A program made the translations under genes and the position numbers. 21,315 nt of DNA, taken from Chloroflexota bacterium (GTDB lineage: Bacteria > Chloroflexota > Anaerolineae > CG2-30-64-16). The stretch is taken from the NCBI GenBank assembly GCA_029555885.1, contig JAKPQT010000709.1, forward strand, positions 1 through 21,315, written 5' to 3'. Below, piece by piece: positions 6,743-14,119 of this stretch (the stretch's first letter is position 1; each line of letters begins with the position of its first letter). The notes beneath the pieces are model-generated. The model was not told the DNA's origin and searched no databases. It worked only from the letters and a program-made list of their open reading frames with translations.

Positions 6743-9199
6743 TCAACCCCGCGGTTCGTACTCGATCCGCCGGCAGTCGATGGTCCCGGCTTTGACGTCG
6801 AGGAACGGCTGGCCGTCACGCACGCCGACCGTGCCATAGCCCGTCGCGGTGGAAAGGAAGGCGCGGAAGTCGCCGCGGACGGACGGCTTGAGGTAGAGCA
6901 CCTTGTCGACCGCATCGTAGCGCGCGCCGCTCATGCCCTGCAACAGCGCGTAGGACGCCATCGCGCGGGCATACCAGTGACCGCACTCGTACTCGTCGAA
7001 CGGGTTGCGCACGCGGCCGTCATACCGGTCGCGGACGGCCCGGACGATCTCCAACCCCTCGTCGATGCGGCCGTTCATCATCAGGTGCGAGGCGACCTGG
7101 TACTCGATGCCTGTCCAGACCTCGTTACTGTAAACCATGGGCAGCGTCAGCGCACCGCCCTTCGGCCAGGTACAGAGCAGCAGCCCGGCCTCGTGTCCCA
7201 GCGCATACGTGGGGCGCTGCGGATTGGGGTAGTCGGAGAGGTCATGGCGGAAGTTGTAACGGTGCACGGCGAGCAGGTGGCTCGTGACCTTCGCGGGGTC
7301 GAGCACCGGCGCCACGCCGCTGCATTCGCCCAGCCACGCGCCGAGCACGCCGTCCGACAGACACCCTGGCCCGTACTGGTACTTCGGACCCTCTGCTTCC
7401 AGCAGCTCCCGCGCCTCCGGTGAGTAACGCGTGTGATATGTCCCGGCCTCTGTGGGGTCGGGCGCGCGCAAGCCCTGCCACTGGATGCGCTGGATGAAGT
7501 ACTCGCCGTCCCACAGCTCGCTCTCCATCGCGGCGCGGCCCTTTGCCAGAAGGTCACGGTACGGCATCGGGTCGTCACCTACCGCCTCGGCCATGCTCAC
7601 CGCCGCCTGCAACGCCGCGAGATAGAACGAGGTGCACATGCCATCGGGCCCCCAGAACTCGATGTCATAGGTGTTGTGGTGCGGCTCGACCAACAGACCG
7701 CGGCCCTCCGGGTCCCAGGTGTCGATACAGTAGTTCAGGCTGAGCTTGATGGCGGGCCACATGCCCCGCAGCCACGCCGTATCGCCGCTGATGCGCCACT
7801 CCCGGTGAGCCTTGACAATGCCGCCCAGTTGGCCGTCGGCCGCGGCGTGGAAGTCATGGACGATGGGGCGGATAGGCAGCGCAGAGCGGAACACCTGGTG
7901 GCCGCGGTCATCCTGGCTGGGACCGAACTCGGTTTCACGCAGCGTGCGCTCCAGGTCGGGGAACAGGTGCGGCAGTGCCTGCGCGTAGTTCCAGACGTGG
8001 GTGCAGCTGCCGGGACAGCAGCCGCGGTTGTCGTGGCAGCCCTCCCAGGCCCACAGCCGCCCGTCGGCCTGGCGCAGCACGGTGGGCGACTTGATAATGG
8101 TCAGGTTGGCCGCGACTGCCTCGACCACCTCCGGCGGCAGCGTGGTGTCGTAGAAACAATCTGCAAACGCCCGGCTTGCGCCGCGCAGCTCATCGTAGTG
8201 CGTACGCCAATAATCGGTCACGGCCGCGTGGTCGGGGAACCGGCTCGCATACCAGGGCTTGTGGTGCTGCCCGTTGCCGCTCTCCGGCATGTCCTTGCCG
8301 AAGCGCATATCGGTCTCCGGCACATACCACGCAAGGCGCAGGCGGATGACCCTTTCCTCGCCCGGCTCCAGGCGGAACGGAACGTAGAGGCTCCCACCGG
8401 GGCTGGGGTCGCCTTCGACCGGCCCGGCTTCGGGCGTTGTGCCGTCCTCCACCGTCTTCCAGGCAACCGTGATCGGGTCCCACCAGCCCCCGCGGAACCA
8501 GGCGCAATTGACCTTGACCGCCGCATCGTCCGTGCAGATGCTCATGGCGGCCTGCTGCCACGGCTTGTCCTCCGGCGCGGTCTGCCAGAGCGTGAAGCCG
8601 CCCGGGGCCGCGCCCACACCGCGCTCGCCGTGCCAGGCCCGGTCCGCGGTCCATTCGCCTGCGGCCAGGAAGTTCACAGCATGGTAGGAGAAGACAGCCT
8701 CGACCGCTTCACCGGTCGGATTGGTGAACCGGTACTCCAGGCCCGCGACCGGCAGGCTGGAGTTGTCCGAATCGCCGGGGATGAACGGGCTCCAGCCGGT
8801 GAGTTCAGTGCGCAGCGGGAGCCGGTCATCCGCCAGGTCGACCGAGGCGAACGGGAAGCGCGGCCGAAACTCGGCGTGCTCATGCCGCGGCAGGCCGTAA
8901 GTCTTGCCGGCCCCGCCGTTGCCCGCGCTGCCGAACAGGTTGTCCCACGGGAAGAAAATCTTCCACCGCGGCACGGGGCCTTCCAGCACCAGCGCGGTGG
9001 GCCGCTCACCGCGGACGTGCAGCGCGGCGAACATCATCGGCTCGTTGAAGACGTTGGGCTGCCCGCGGACCGATACATGCGAGAGCGTGCCGGTGCCTTC
9101 GAGGCAAATCATGCCCGCGCCGATGCCGCCGAGGGGAAAGGCGACGTGGTCGAGGTTTTCTGCGGTATACGAACCGTTGTAGGTCCTGGTCTGTGCCAT
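6743..9199 (-). CDS. GH116 family beta-glucosidase (GBA2-like)
   Basis: This 818-aa protein is a glycoside hydrolase of family GH116 (bile-acid beta-glucosidase/GBA2 type), a retaining enzyme expected to cleave beta-glucosides or beta-xylosides. Seen: an N-terminal all-beta domain opening with FPLGGIGAGMICLEGTG (21-37), then an (alpha/alpha)6 catalytic domain with GSCTHVWNYAQALPHLFPDLE (from residue 397). Glu505 in LVEPHHNTYDIEFWG matches the nucleophile, and Asp616 in GCLSDGVLGAW matches the acid/base, compared with Glu441/Asp593 of the characterised Thermoanaerobacterium enzyme. Length agrees with that enzyme. There is no signal peptide, so it is cytosolic and needs imported substrate. The start at 9199 is supported by GGAGG (9205-9209); 23 further in-frame codons upstream overlap its promoter and are rejected. 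Confidence 0.92.
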   Translation of the reverse strand: MAQTRTYNGSYTAENLDHVAFPLGGIGAGMICLEGTGTLSHVSVRGQPNVFNEPMMFAALHVRGERPTALVLEGPVPRWKIFFPWDNLFGSAGNGGAGKTYGLPRHEHAEFRPRFPFASVDLADDRLPLRTELTGWSPFIPGDSDNSSLPVAGLEYRFTNPTGEAVEAVFSYHAVNFLAAGEWTADRAWHGERGVGAAPGGFTLWQTAPEDKPWQQAAMSICTDDAAVKVNCAWFRGGWWDPITVAWKTVEDGTTPEAGPVEGDPSPGGSLYVPFRLEPGEERVIRLRLAWYVPETDMRFGKDMPESGNGQHHKPWYASRFPDHAAVTDYWRTHYDELRGASRAFADCFYDTTLPPEVVEAVAANLTIIKSPTVLRQADGRLWAWEGCHDNRGCCPGSCTHVWNYAQALPHLFPDLERTLRETEFGPSQDDRGHQVFRSALPIRPIVHDFHAAADGQLGGIVKAHREWRISGDTAWLRGMWPAIKLSLNYCIDTWDPEGRGLLVEPHHNTYDIEFWGPDGMCTSFYLAALQAAVSMAEAVGDDPMPYRDLLAKGRAAMESELWDGEYFIQRIQWQGLRAPDPTEAGTYHTRYSPEARELLEAEGPKYQYGPGCLSDGVLGAWLGECSGVAPVLDPAKVTSHLLAVHRYNFRHDLSDYPNPQRPTYALGHEAGLLLCTWPKGGALTLPMVYSNEVWTGIEYQVASHLMMNGRIDEGLEIVRAVRDRYDGRVRNPFDEYECGHWYARAMASYALLQGMSGARYDAVDKVLYLKPSVRGDFRAFLSTATGYGTVGVRDGQPFLDVKAGTIDCRRIEYEPRG

Positions 9200-9226
9200 G
9201 CATGCCTCCGTTGTGTGAACCAAGGT

Positions 9227-9232
9227 ATTATA
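9227..9232 (-). promoter_or_regulatory. Candidate -10 element for the GH116 gene
   Basis: A perfect TATAAT on the minus strand lies 27 nt upstream of the start codon, with GGAGG between them at 9205-9209. The -35 region is weak. It is one half of the divergent promoter region 9200-9392. Confidence 0.5.
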
Positions 9233-9300
9233 CTTCAGATGAAGTCGGGCATTGACATGGGACTCCACAACCTCATCCGGGCAGATGACTTTGACTTACT

Positions 9301-9330
9301 TTGACATGCCTTCGCTGTGCGTGCTATCAT
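9301..9330 (+). promoter_or_regulatory. Sigma70-type promoter for the nuclease-like gene
   Basis: TTGACA (9301-9306) and TATCAT (9325-9330) are separated by 18 bp. The -35 box is part of two direct repeats of ACTTTGAC (9288-9295 and 9298-9305) spaced exactly 10 bp apart, one helical turn, so a regulator may bind over the -35 region. Predicted transcription start is near 9337. Confidence 0.65.
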
Positions 9331-9338
9331 AGTCTCAG

Positions 9339-9371
9339 AAACGTGCGCGAGCCTGCGGGTTCCGCACGTTT
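9339..9371 (+). promoter_or_regulatory. 5'-terminal mRNA hairpin
   Basis: AAACGTGCG (9339-9347) and CGCACGTTT (9363-9371) form a perfect 9-bp stem, with additional inner pairs (GA..CC with GG..TC). It begins within a few bases of the predicted transcription start and ends 21 nt before the start codon at 9393. No T-tract follows, so mRNA stabilisation or protein binding is more likely than termination. Confidence 0.5.
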
Positions 9372-9392
9372 ATCACGTACAGGTGCACACAG

Positions 9393-10115
9393 ATGCAGGC
9401 AAACCTCGTTAACGGCTGGCGGGAAGTGCTGGCGCGCGTGTTCGACGGATTCGAGACGGAATACGGCGTGATGCCGGAGTGGCTCGTCAACCCCGACACG
9501 AACCGGCGGCTCAAGCTCGACTGTCTCTACCCGGATATCGGCCTGGCCGTGCGCTTCGTCGGGCTGGAAGGCACGCAGCGCCGCCAGCGCAAGAGCGACG
9601 AAGAGGTCATGGCCGAGGCGGAGCGCGAGGACGCGCGCGCCGCGGTCTGCCGCGCGCATGGCGTCGTTCTGGTCAGCATCGACCCGGACGGCGAGCCGCG
9701 CGTCGCGCTGCGCAACCTGGAGAGCGGGCTGGCCCGCGCCGCCGCACAACTGGCGCAGAACACCCGGATCGCACACGAGCGCAAACAGAAGCTCATGCCG
9801 CTCATCAGCGTGGCGCGGCGCCGCGCCGGCGAGTTCACCGGCAAGCTCAACCCGCCGGAGAAGCTGAATATGTACGCGGAAATGTGGTGGGATCGCCAGG
9901 CCAACCTCGCGGCTCAGGCGCCGGTCAAGAAGGGGCCGATCAAGCCACAGCCGTATCGCGTCGGCATGAGCGTCCATCACGAACGTTTCGGTCCCGGCGA
10001 GATTACCGCCATCACGCCCGAAGGCAAAGATATGGTGATTGCGGTCAGTTTCATCACCGCGGGGGAGCGCACGTTCTACGCCAGCCTCGTATCTGATAAG
10101 TTGCTGCCCCAATAA
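9393..10115 (+). CDS. Nuclease-fold-like protein with UvrD/PcrA-type C-terminal domain
   Basis: This 240-aa protein is not one I can name. Residues about 35-105 (LKLDCLYPDIGLAVRFVG, then EDARAAVCRAHGVVLVSIDPDG) resemble a PD-(D/E)XK core of the Vsr/DUF559 type: a strand with Asp43, a hairpin, a strand where an E-x-K pair is expected, and a later helix-strand. The E-x-K place reads A-V-R-F-V, so the active site looks lost or altered. Residues about 115-165 are basic and helical. Residues 188-238 (YRVGMSVHHERFGPGEITAI, ending SDKLL) closely follow the Tudor-like C-terminal domain of UvrD/PcrA helicases, which binds RNA polymerase. It may therefore be a transcription-associated DNA repair or nucleic-acid-binding protein. 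AGGTG at 9381-9385 supports the start; a nucleoside hydrolase follows after 40 nt. Confidence 0.6.
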   Translation: MQANLVNGWREVLARVFDGFETEYGVMPEWLVNPDTNRRLKLDCLYPDIGLAVRFVGLEGTQRRQRKSDEEVMAEAEREDARAAVCRAHGVVLVSIDPDGEPRVALRNLESGLARAAAQLAQNTRIAHERKQKLMPLISVARRRAGEFTGKLNPPEKLNMYAEMWWDRQANLAAQAPVKKGPIKPQPYRVGMSVHHERFGPGEITAITPEGKDMVIAVSFITAGERTFYASLVSDKLLPQ

Positions 10116-10155
10116 TGCTCTCCAGCCAAAAAGGACTGCTGCCAGAGGAGGCAGA

Positions 10156-11070
10156 ATGAAGCCGCAAACCATTATCCTCGACACTGACATCGGTACCGAT
10201 GTGGACGACTGCCTGGCGCTGGCCTTGCTCCTCGGCTCGCCGGAGGTAGAACTCGCCGCAGTTACGACCGTCTACGCGGATGTGCTGCTCCGCGCACGCA
10301 TGGTGCTGAAGCTGCTGGCGCTGCGTGGGCGGCGCGACGTGCCGGTCGCGCTGGGCGCACACTCGCCCTTGCTCGACCGCGTGCCGATCTACTGGGGCGG
10401 ACACGAGGGGCAGGGGCTCCTGACCGAGGCCGACGCAACGCTCTGCCCGGTGGATGAACACGCGGTCGACCTCATCGTGCGGATGGTCATGGCGCGGCCC
10501 GGCGAGATTACCCTGCTGCCCATCGGCCCGCTGACCAACATCGCGCTGGCCTTCCTGCGCGAGCCGCGGCTGGCGCAGAACGTGGCCGGGGTGACGCTGA
10601 TGGGCGGGGTGGTGGGCGGCGCGGGCAGCCTGCACCTGCCCTGGGTGGAGCACAACATCCGCTGCGACCCGGAGGCCGCGCACGTCGTCCTGTCATCGGG
10701 CGCGCCGCTGCGCATCGTACCGCTGGATGTCACCACGCAGGTCCGCATCCACCCCGCGGACGTGGCCCGCATCCGGCAGGCGGGCGATGCCTATCACGAG
10801 GCCGTCGCGCACCAGGTCGAGATCTACCCCGGCTTTGCCCACCGCGGCTGGACCTTCCTGCACGACCCGCTGGCCGCGGCCAGCCTGCTCCAGCCTGACC
10901 TCGTCGGCTGGGAGCCGGTGCGCGCGCTTATCGAGACCGAAGGCCGCCATACCGCGGGGCAGATGCTCGTCGCCGCGCCGACCGAAGCCGCGTGCGCCAC
11001 CGCCGACATCGCGCTGACCGTGGACAGTGAACGCGCCGAGGCTTTCATCGTGAGCCGGGTAGCGAGCTGA
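10156..11070 (+). CDS. Inosine-uridine preferring nucleoside hydrolase family protein
   Basis: This 304-aa cytosolic protein should hydrolyse the N-glycosidic bond of ribonucleosides for salvage. Seen: the N-terminal calcium-binding motif in the form DTDIGTDVDD (9-18), two residues longer than the classical DTDPGIDD; LLPIGPLTNIALAF; the substrate-binding segment EHNIRCDPEAAHVV; and the HDPLAAA motif near the C-terminus that supplies the last metal-binding Asp. Together these cover the family's active site. The frame remains open upstream, but the ATG at 10156 has GAGGAGG (10145-10151) at ideal spacing. It lies 40 nt after the nuclease-like gene and may share its promoter. The exact nucleoside preference cannot be read. 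Its stop codon sits within a small hairpin (11063-11078). Confidence 0.88.
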   Translation: MKPQTIILDTDIGTDVDDCLALALLLGSPEVELAAVTTVYADVLLRARMVLKLLALRGRRDVPVALGAHSPLLDRVPIYWGGHEGQGLLTEADATLCPVDEHAVDLIVRMVMARPGEITLLPIGPLTNIALAFLREPRLAQNVAGVTLMGGVVGGAGSLHLPWVEHNIRCDPEAAHVVLSSGAPLRIVPLDVTTQVRIHPADVARIRQAGDAYHEAVAHQVEIYPGFAHRGWTFLHDPLAAASLLQPDLVGWEPVRALIETEGRHTAGQMLVAAPTEAACATADIALTVDSERAEAFIVSRVAS

Positions 11071-11093
11071 AAAGCTCGTGGGGAAATCACGGT

Positions 11094-11168
11094 GCAACGG
11101 ATCGAAACGGATAATCGGATCTGGACTGTGAACTGGCGTTCATCCGTTTATCCGTTCTCGTCCGTTGC
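11094..11168. repeat. Convergent-junction palindrome (AACGGAT family)
   Basis: Two 27-nt arms (11094-11120 and 11142-11168) match as an inverted repeat at 22 of 27 positions. Each arm contains AACGGAT-type heptamers (ACGGAT, AACGGAT, TCGGAT). It fills the space between the nucleoside hydrolase and the convergent GNAT gene, and its right arm overlaps the last codons of the GNAT gene (stop at 11148-11150). It could be a bidirectional mRNA end structure or a dispersed mobile palindrome. Confidence 0.65.
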
Positions 11169-11729
11169 CGAGTGACTCGCATGAAGGGCTAACGTTCCCC
11201 GGAACTCGTCCGCAGTCATGCCGAACAAGATCAGGGCATAATAGCGACCCCGCGTGTAGACCGCCTCCCGCACGACGCCTTCACGCACGAAGCCGAGCTT
11301 ATCGTGGAGCCGCAACGACGCCTCGTTGTAACTGTGGACGCCCACGTTCACCTTGTGATAGCGCAGTTCCTCGAAATAGTAGCGCAGGATCAGGCGGATA
11401 GCTTCTGCGGCATACCCGTTGCCGCGATGCTCCTCCGCCACGTCCACGCCGTAGCTGAACGTGCCGTTGCGCCGATCGCAATCGTGGGTGCTGATGGAGC
11501 CGACCGGTTCGCTGGCGCGCGTTTCGATGACCCAGTGAAACGCGTCGTCCTTGAGCTTCTGCCCACTCTGCTCCGCAGTCCAGGCTTCCACGGAAGCCAG
11601 CGATGTCGGCGGCCAGACGAAGTCGAGCTGGCGGGCGCGCTCGCTGTCCTGGTTCCAGCGGAAGAAATGCTGTGCATCCCCCGGCTCGATGCCGCGCAAG
11701 CGGATTGTCTCACCCTCCCAGTAATTCAT
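11148..11729 (-). CDS. GNAT acetyltransferase, RimJ/RimL type
   Basis: This 193-aa protein is a GCN5-related N-acetyltransferase that transfers acetyl from acetyl-CoA to an amine, perhaps a protein N-terminus or small molecule. Seen: the opening IRLRGIEPGDAQHFFRWNQD typical of RimJ/RimL-like members, the acetyl-CoA pyrophosphate loop EEHRGNGYAAEAIRLIL, and the C-terminal HSYNEASLRLHDKLGFVREG motif with the family's Asn and the LGF turn. Length is normal. A purine-rich stretch (GGAAGGCAGGTGG) precedes the ATG at 11729. The extreme C-terminus is encoded by the arm of the junction palindrome at 11142-11168, so that insertion may have altered the tail. The gene stands alone; substrate is unknown. 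Confidence 0.85.
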   Translation of the reverse strand: MNYWEGETIRLRGIEPGDAQHFFRWNQDSERARQLDFVWPPTSLASVEAWTAEQSGQKLKDDAFHWVIETRASEPVGSISTHDCDRRNGTFSYGVDVAEEHRGNGYAAEAIRLILRYYFEELRYHKVNVGVHSYNEASLRLHDKLGFVREGVVREAVYTRGRYYALILFGMTADEFRGTLALHASHSATDENG

Positions 11730-11906
11730 GCCACCTGCCTTCCCTTTGTGCCCGGCCGGTCACACTCTGCCGGCTGTCCTTTAGACCTTCTTAAGGTTGT
11801 CTTGAGTTGCTTGTAAAGACCTCTGCAGCTCAAATGCAGTACACTCGGGGCGTGCGTTGATAATCATGCATCATGATGTTCGATTGGACAAGCAGATAGC
11901 GCGCAT

Positions 11907-11974
11907 GATGCAAAGTGACCTGCATACCAGGTGGCTGGGCACACCACCTGGCGTGCAGGTCATTTTGCAGCATC
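11907..11974. repeat. Long hairpin upstream of the membrane module
   Basis: Arms 11907-11934 and 11944-11974 form a stem of about 25 Watson-Crick pairs plus two G.T wobbles, with one mismatch, one 3-nt bulge and a 9-nt loop (CTGGGCACA). The inner parts CCAGGTGG/CCACCTGG and TGACCTGCA/TGCAGGTCA are perfect. It ends 24 nt before the start codon at 11999. The rest of the 269-bp gap (11730-11998) has a perfect CATCATGATG palindrome near 11867 but no convincing promoter. The hairpin may be a 5'-UTR control structure or a miniature mobile element. Confidence 0.7.
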
Positions 11975-11998
11975 GGATCCGCGGGAGACGCAACCAGC

Positions 11999-13171
11999 AT
12001 GGCGATTCTACAGACCCTTTTTGCCGCTCTGGCCCGTCAGGCCGGACGGCTGCTGAACACGGTATTCGGCTGGGCCACGACGACGCTCTTCGGCAAGGTG
12101 CCGCAGGAGCGGCAGACCTGGTTGTCTGTACTGGCCCTGGCCTCCGTGGCCTGGCTGGTGGTCGTCATCGGCGTGATTTTCCCGAAGGCAGGCGTGTTCC
12201 TGCTCTCGTTTGTCACGCTGCCCGAATGGGTGAACGACAACATGGTCCGGCTGGCGATGCTGGCGGCTGCGCTGCTGCTGCCCCTGGTCGTCGGCTTTGT
12301 GTCTCTCAAGCTGCTGGACCCAGAAGACCGGCCCCAGGGCAAGGGCGCTACGGCCAAGGCGATTTTCCGGGGTTACCCGTCTACCCTGGCGATATCGATT
12401 GCGCTCATCATGATGATCGTGTTCGTTCCCATCATGAAGGTTCGCACGATGTTCAGGCGCTGGACAACCGAGCACCTGCCGATGATTGTGGAAGAGCAGG
12501 ATTACATGGACACGGTCCAGGATGTCTCGGATGCCCTGAACCAGGCCGGATTCGAGGTCCGGCGCCAGCAGGCCAACTGGATGCTGCGGCTACCGCTCAA
12601 AGTGATGACGACCCTGTCGGGCCGCGGGAGCCATAACCTGATTGCTGACAACCTGACGACGCTGGTCTCTGATCGGCTGGAACTCGTGCTGCACCCATCG
12701 GACCTGGCGATCAATGGCAGTAAGCACGATGCTGCCCGTGCCCGGGCCATCGTCGCTGAACAGCTCTCGTTCTCGAAGGCCTACCTGACCTGGACGAAGG
12801 AGGCCAATGAATTGGAGGATCGCCTGGGACAGCTTTGGGAGAGGCTGCGTGCCAGTACGAACAGGTACGTACCGCAGGAAGTAGCTGAGGAACTACATAA
12901 ATTTGAGCTCGACCTGCAAGAAGCCAAAATCCAGCACGAAGAATGGGAAGTGCTGTTTCGCGAGAAGCTGCTTGTCGAGCGGGGCTTGTTACAGGTCATG
13001 GCTGGCGTCACCGACCGGCCGCAGGAGCCCAGCGAAGTGAATGCCCGTGATCTGGGCATGCGCAATATAACAAGCGCGGCAGACGGCCAATCGCACAGCC
13101 ACGTCAAGCAGGTTGTCTCGCTGCTCGTGGCAATTGCCGCAACATGGTTCATCCGGGGACGCAGGATATGA
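11999..13171 (+). CDS. Unrecognised integral membrane protein with cytosolic coiled-coil region
   Basis: I do not recognise this 390-aa family. Seen: an amphipathic N-terminus, three hydrophobic segments (about 42-74, 84-104 and 127-146, the first long enough for one helix plus a re-entrant part), then a soluble region. Residues 262-330 are strongly charged and helical (LEDRLGQLWERLR; ELHKFELDLQEAKIQHEEWE), probably a coiled coil. A short hydrophobic stretch (370-385) before RGRRI may form a C-terminal anchor. Only a weak Shine-Dalgarno (GGGAG near 11982) precedes the ATG at 11999; a GTG at 11915 lies inside the hairpin and is unlikely. The stop overlaps the start of the Iron_permease-family gene (ATGA), so the products are probably made together and may form one membrane complex. 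Confidence 0.7.
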   Translation: MAILQTLFAALARQAGRLLNTVFGWATTTLFGKVPQERQTWLSVLALASVAWLVVVIGVIFPKAGVFLLSFVTLPEWVNDNMVRLAMLAAALLLPLVVGFVSLKLLDPEDRPQGKGATAKAIFRGYPSTLAISIALIMMIVFVPIMKVRTMFRRWTTEHLPMIVEEQDYMDTVQDVSDALNQAGFEVRRQQANWMLRLPLKVMTTLSGRGSHNLIADNLTTLVSDRLELVLHPSDLAINGSKHDAARARAIVAEQLSFSKAYLTWTKEANELEDRLGQLWERLRASTNRYVPQEVAEELHKFELDLQEAKIQHEEWEVLFREKLLVERGLLQVMAGVTDRPQEPSEVNARDLGMRNITSAADGQSHSHVKQVVSLLVAIAATWFIRGRRI

Positions 13172-13692
13172 ACGGACTCAAGCAGAAAAGAGGACCGCTA
13201 CTCGAGGTTGCCAGAAGAACTGCCAGCCCAATGAACGAGTTCTTTCGCAAGTTTGCGCGCACGACTGCTGAGGTCGTCGGCTCGCCGTGGGCCTTTGTCA
13301 TCGGCCTGCTGCTGATTGTGGTCTGGCTGGTGTCCGGCCCGATCTTCCACTTCTCGGATACGTGGCAGCTTGTGATCAACACATCGACCACCATCATCAC
13401 TTTTCTGATGGTGTTCATCATCCAGAACTCGCAGAATCGCGATGCCAAGGCGCTGCACCTCAAGCTGGACGAGTTGATCCGCGTGATGGAGCACGCGCGC
13501 AACCACTTGGTAGATCTGGAGAACCGGCCCGACGAGGAGTTGGAGGAACTCCAAACGGAGTTCGCGCAACTTGGTCAGGGGGAGCTGGAGGCTGTACGGG
13601 ATAAGCTGGAGGAAGTCCACGATGATGTGGAAGCCTTGAAGCAGGTGGCTGGCAGTCCAGCCGCTCCGAATAATGTGTCGAAGTCTAGCTGA
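13168..13692 (+). CDS. Low-affinity iron permease family protein
   Basis: This 174-aa protein matches, by recognition, the Iron_permease family (PF04120), named after yeast Fet4-type low-affinity Fe transport but of unproven function in bacteria. Seen: NEFFRKFARTTAEVVGSPWAF, a first membrane helix (about 42-60), SDTWQLVINTSTTIITFLMVFIIQ with the second helix (67-86), then the family signature NSQNRDAKALHLKLDELIR and an acidic helical tail (119-160). With only two membrane helices it would have to oligomerise to form a path. The start at 13168 overlaps the previous stop and has GGGGA (13155-13159) 8 nt upstream; an in-frame ATG at 13144 is less well placed. It is the middle gene of a three-gene membrane operon. 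Confidence 0.85.
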   Translation: MNGLKQKRGPLLEVARRTASPMNEFFRKFARTTAEVVGSPWAFVIGLLLIVVWLVSGPIFHFSDTWQLVINTSTTIITFLMVFIIQNSQNRDAKALHLKLDELIRVMEHARNHLVDLENRPDEELEELQTEFAQLGQGELEAVRDKLEEVHDDVEALKQVAGSPAAPNNVSKSS

Positions 13693-13713
13693 TAACAGCA
13701 GGAGAGAATTACT

Positions 13714-14109
13714 ATGTTGAGAAGAAAGAATCGTGATATGGAGAAGCGTGTACGGCAGATTCGTGAGGCTGTCATGGAACGGTGGGAGAAGCTGAGCGAC
13801 CGTGACCTGGAGACCCTCAGCAACACCTTCAACGAGTTGCAGGAGATGCTGGGCAAGCGATACGAGCAGAAGCGCAAGCAGGCGCGGGTAGACCTGAAGC
13901 CGCTGATGTCGGCTGTCGAGGCGAAGCGGGAGGTTCTCGACGATGTGGTCACAACCGCCACGCAGCAGATAAGCAAGCAGGCGGGTGAATTGACCGTACA
14001 GGCCGGTAAGACAATGCAACAGAAGCCGTGGGTTGCAGTCCTGGCCGGCATGGCGGTTGGCCTCCTGGTGGTCTTCACCGTAGGCCGCCGCTACCTTGTG
14101 GAGAAGTAA
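13714..14109 (+). CDS. CsbD-like / ElaB-YqjD-like membrane-anchored stress protein
   Basis: This 131-aa protein appears to join two small stress-protein patterns. Residues about 9-55 (REAVMERWEKLSDRDLETLS, then LQEMLGKRYEQKR) look like the CsbD helical motif of general-stress proteins. Residues 56-104 form a long charged helix, and 105-124 (PWVAVLAGMAVGLLVVFTVG) followed by RRYLVEK is the C-terminal anchor seen in ElaB/YqjD/DUF883 proteins, which tether ribosomes to the membrane in stationary phase in E. coli. It has no signal peptide; the N-terminus should be cytosolic. AGGAGAG (13700-13706) precedes the ATG at 13714. As the last gene before a strong terminator, it is co-transcribed with the two membrane proteins upstream. 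A role in stress or envelope maintenance is inference. Confidence 0.7.
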   Translation: MLRRKNRDMEKRVRQIREAVMERWEKLSDRDLETLSNTFNELQEMLGKRYEQKRKQARVDLKPLMSAVEAKREVLDDVVTTATQQISKQAGELTVQAGKTMQQKPWVAVLAGMAVGLLVVFTVGRRYLVEK

Positions 14110-14119
14110 CTCCTACCTT

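Noticed and set aside
5421..6839. Long open frame opposite the FemAB genes
   Set aside because: Antisense shadow of two recognisable FemAB-like genes, without a ribosome binding site or domain.
7433..9304. Long open frame opposite the GH116 gene
   Set aside because: Antisense frame created by GC-rich third positions; its Arg/Ala/Val/Gln-rich product shows no motif, while the minus strand encodes a complete GH116 enzyme.
11907..11974. T-box or integron attC site
   Set aside because: The GGTGG/CCACC segment is suggestive, but the T-box core sequence and the attC core (RYYYAAC/GTTRRRY) are absent.
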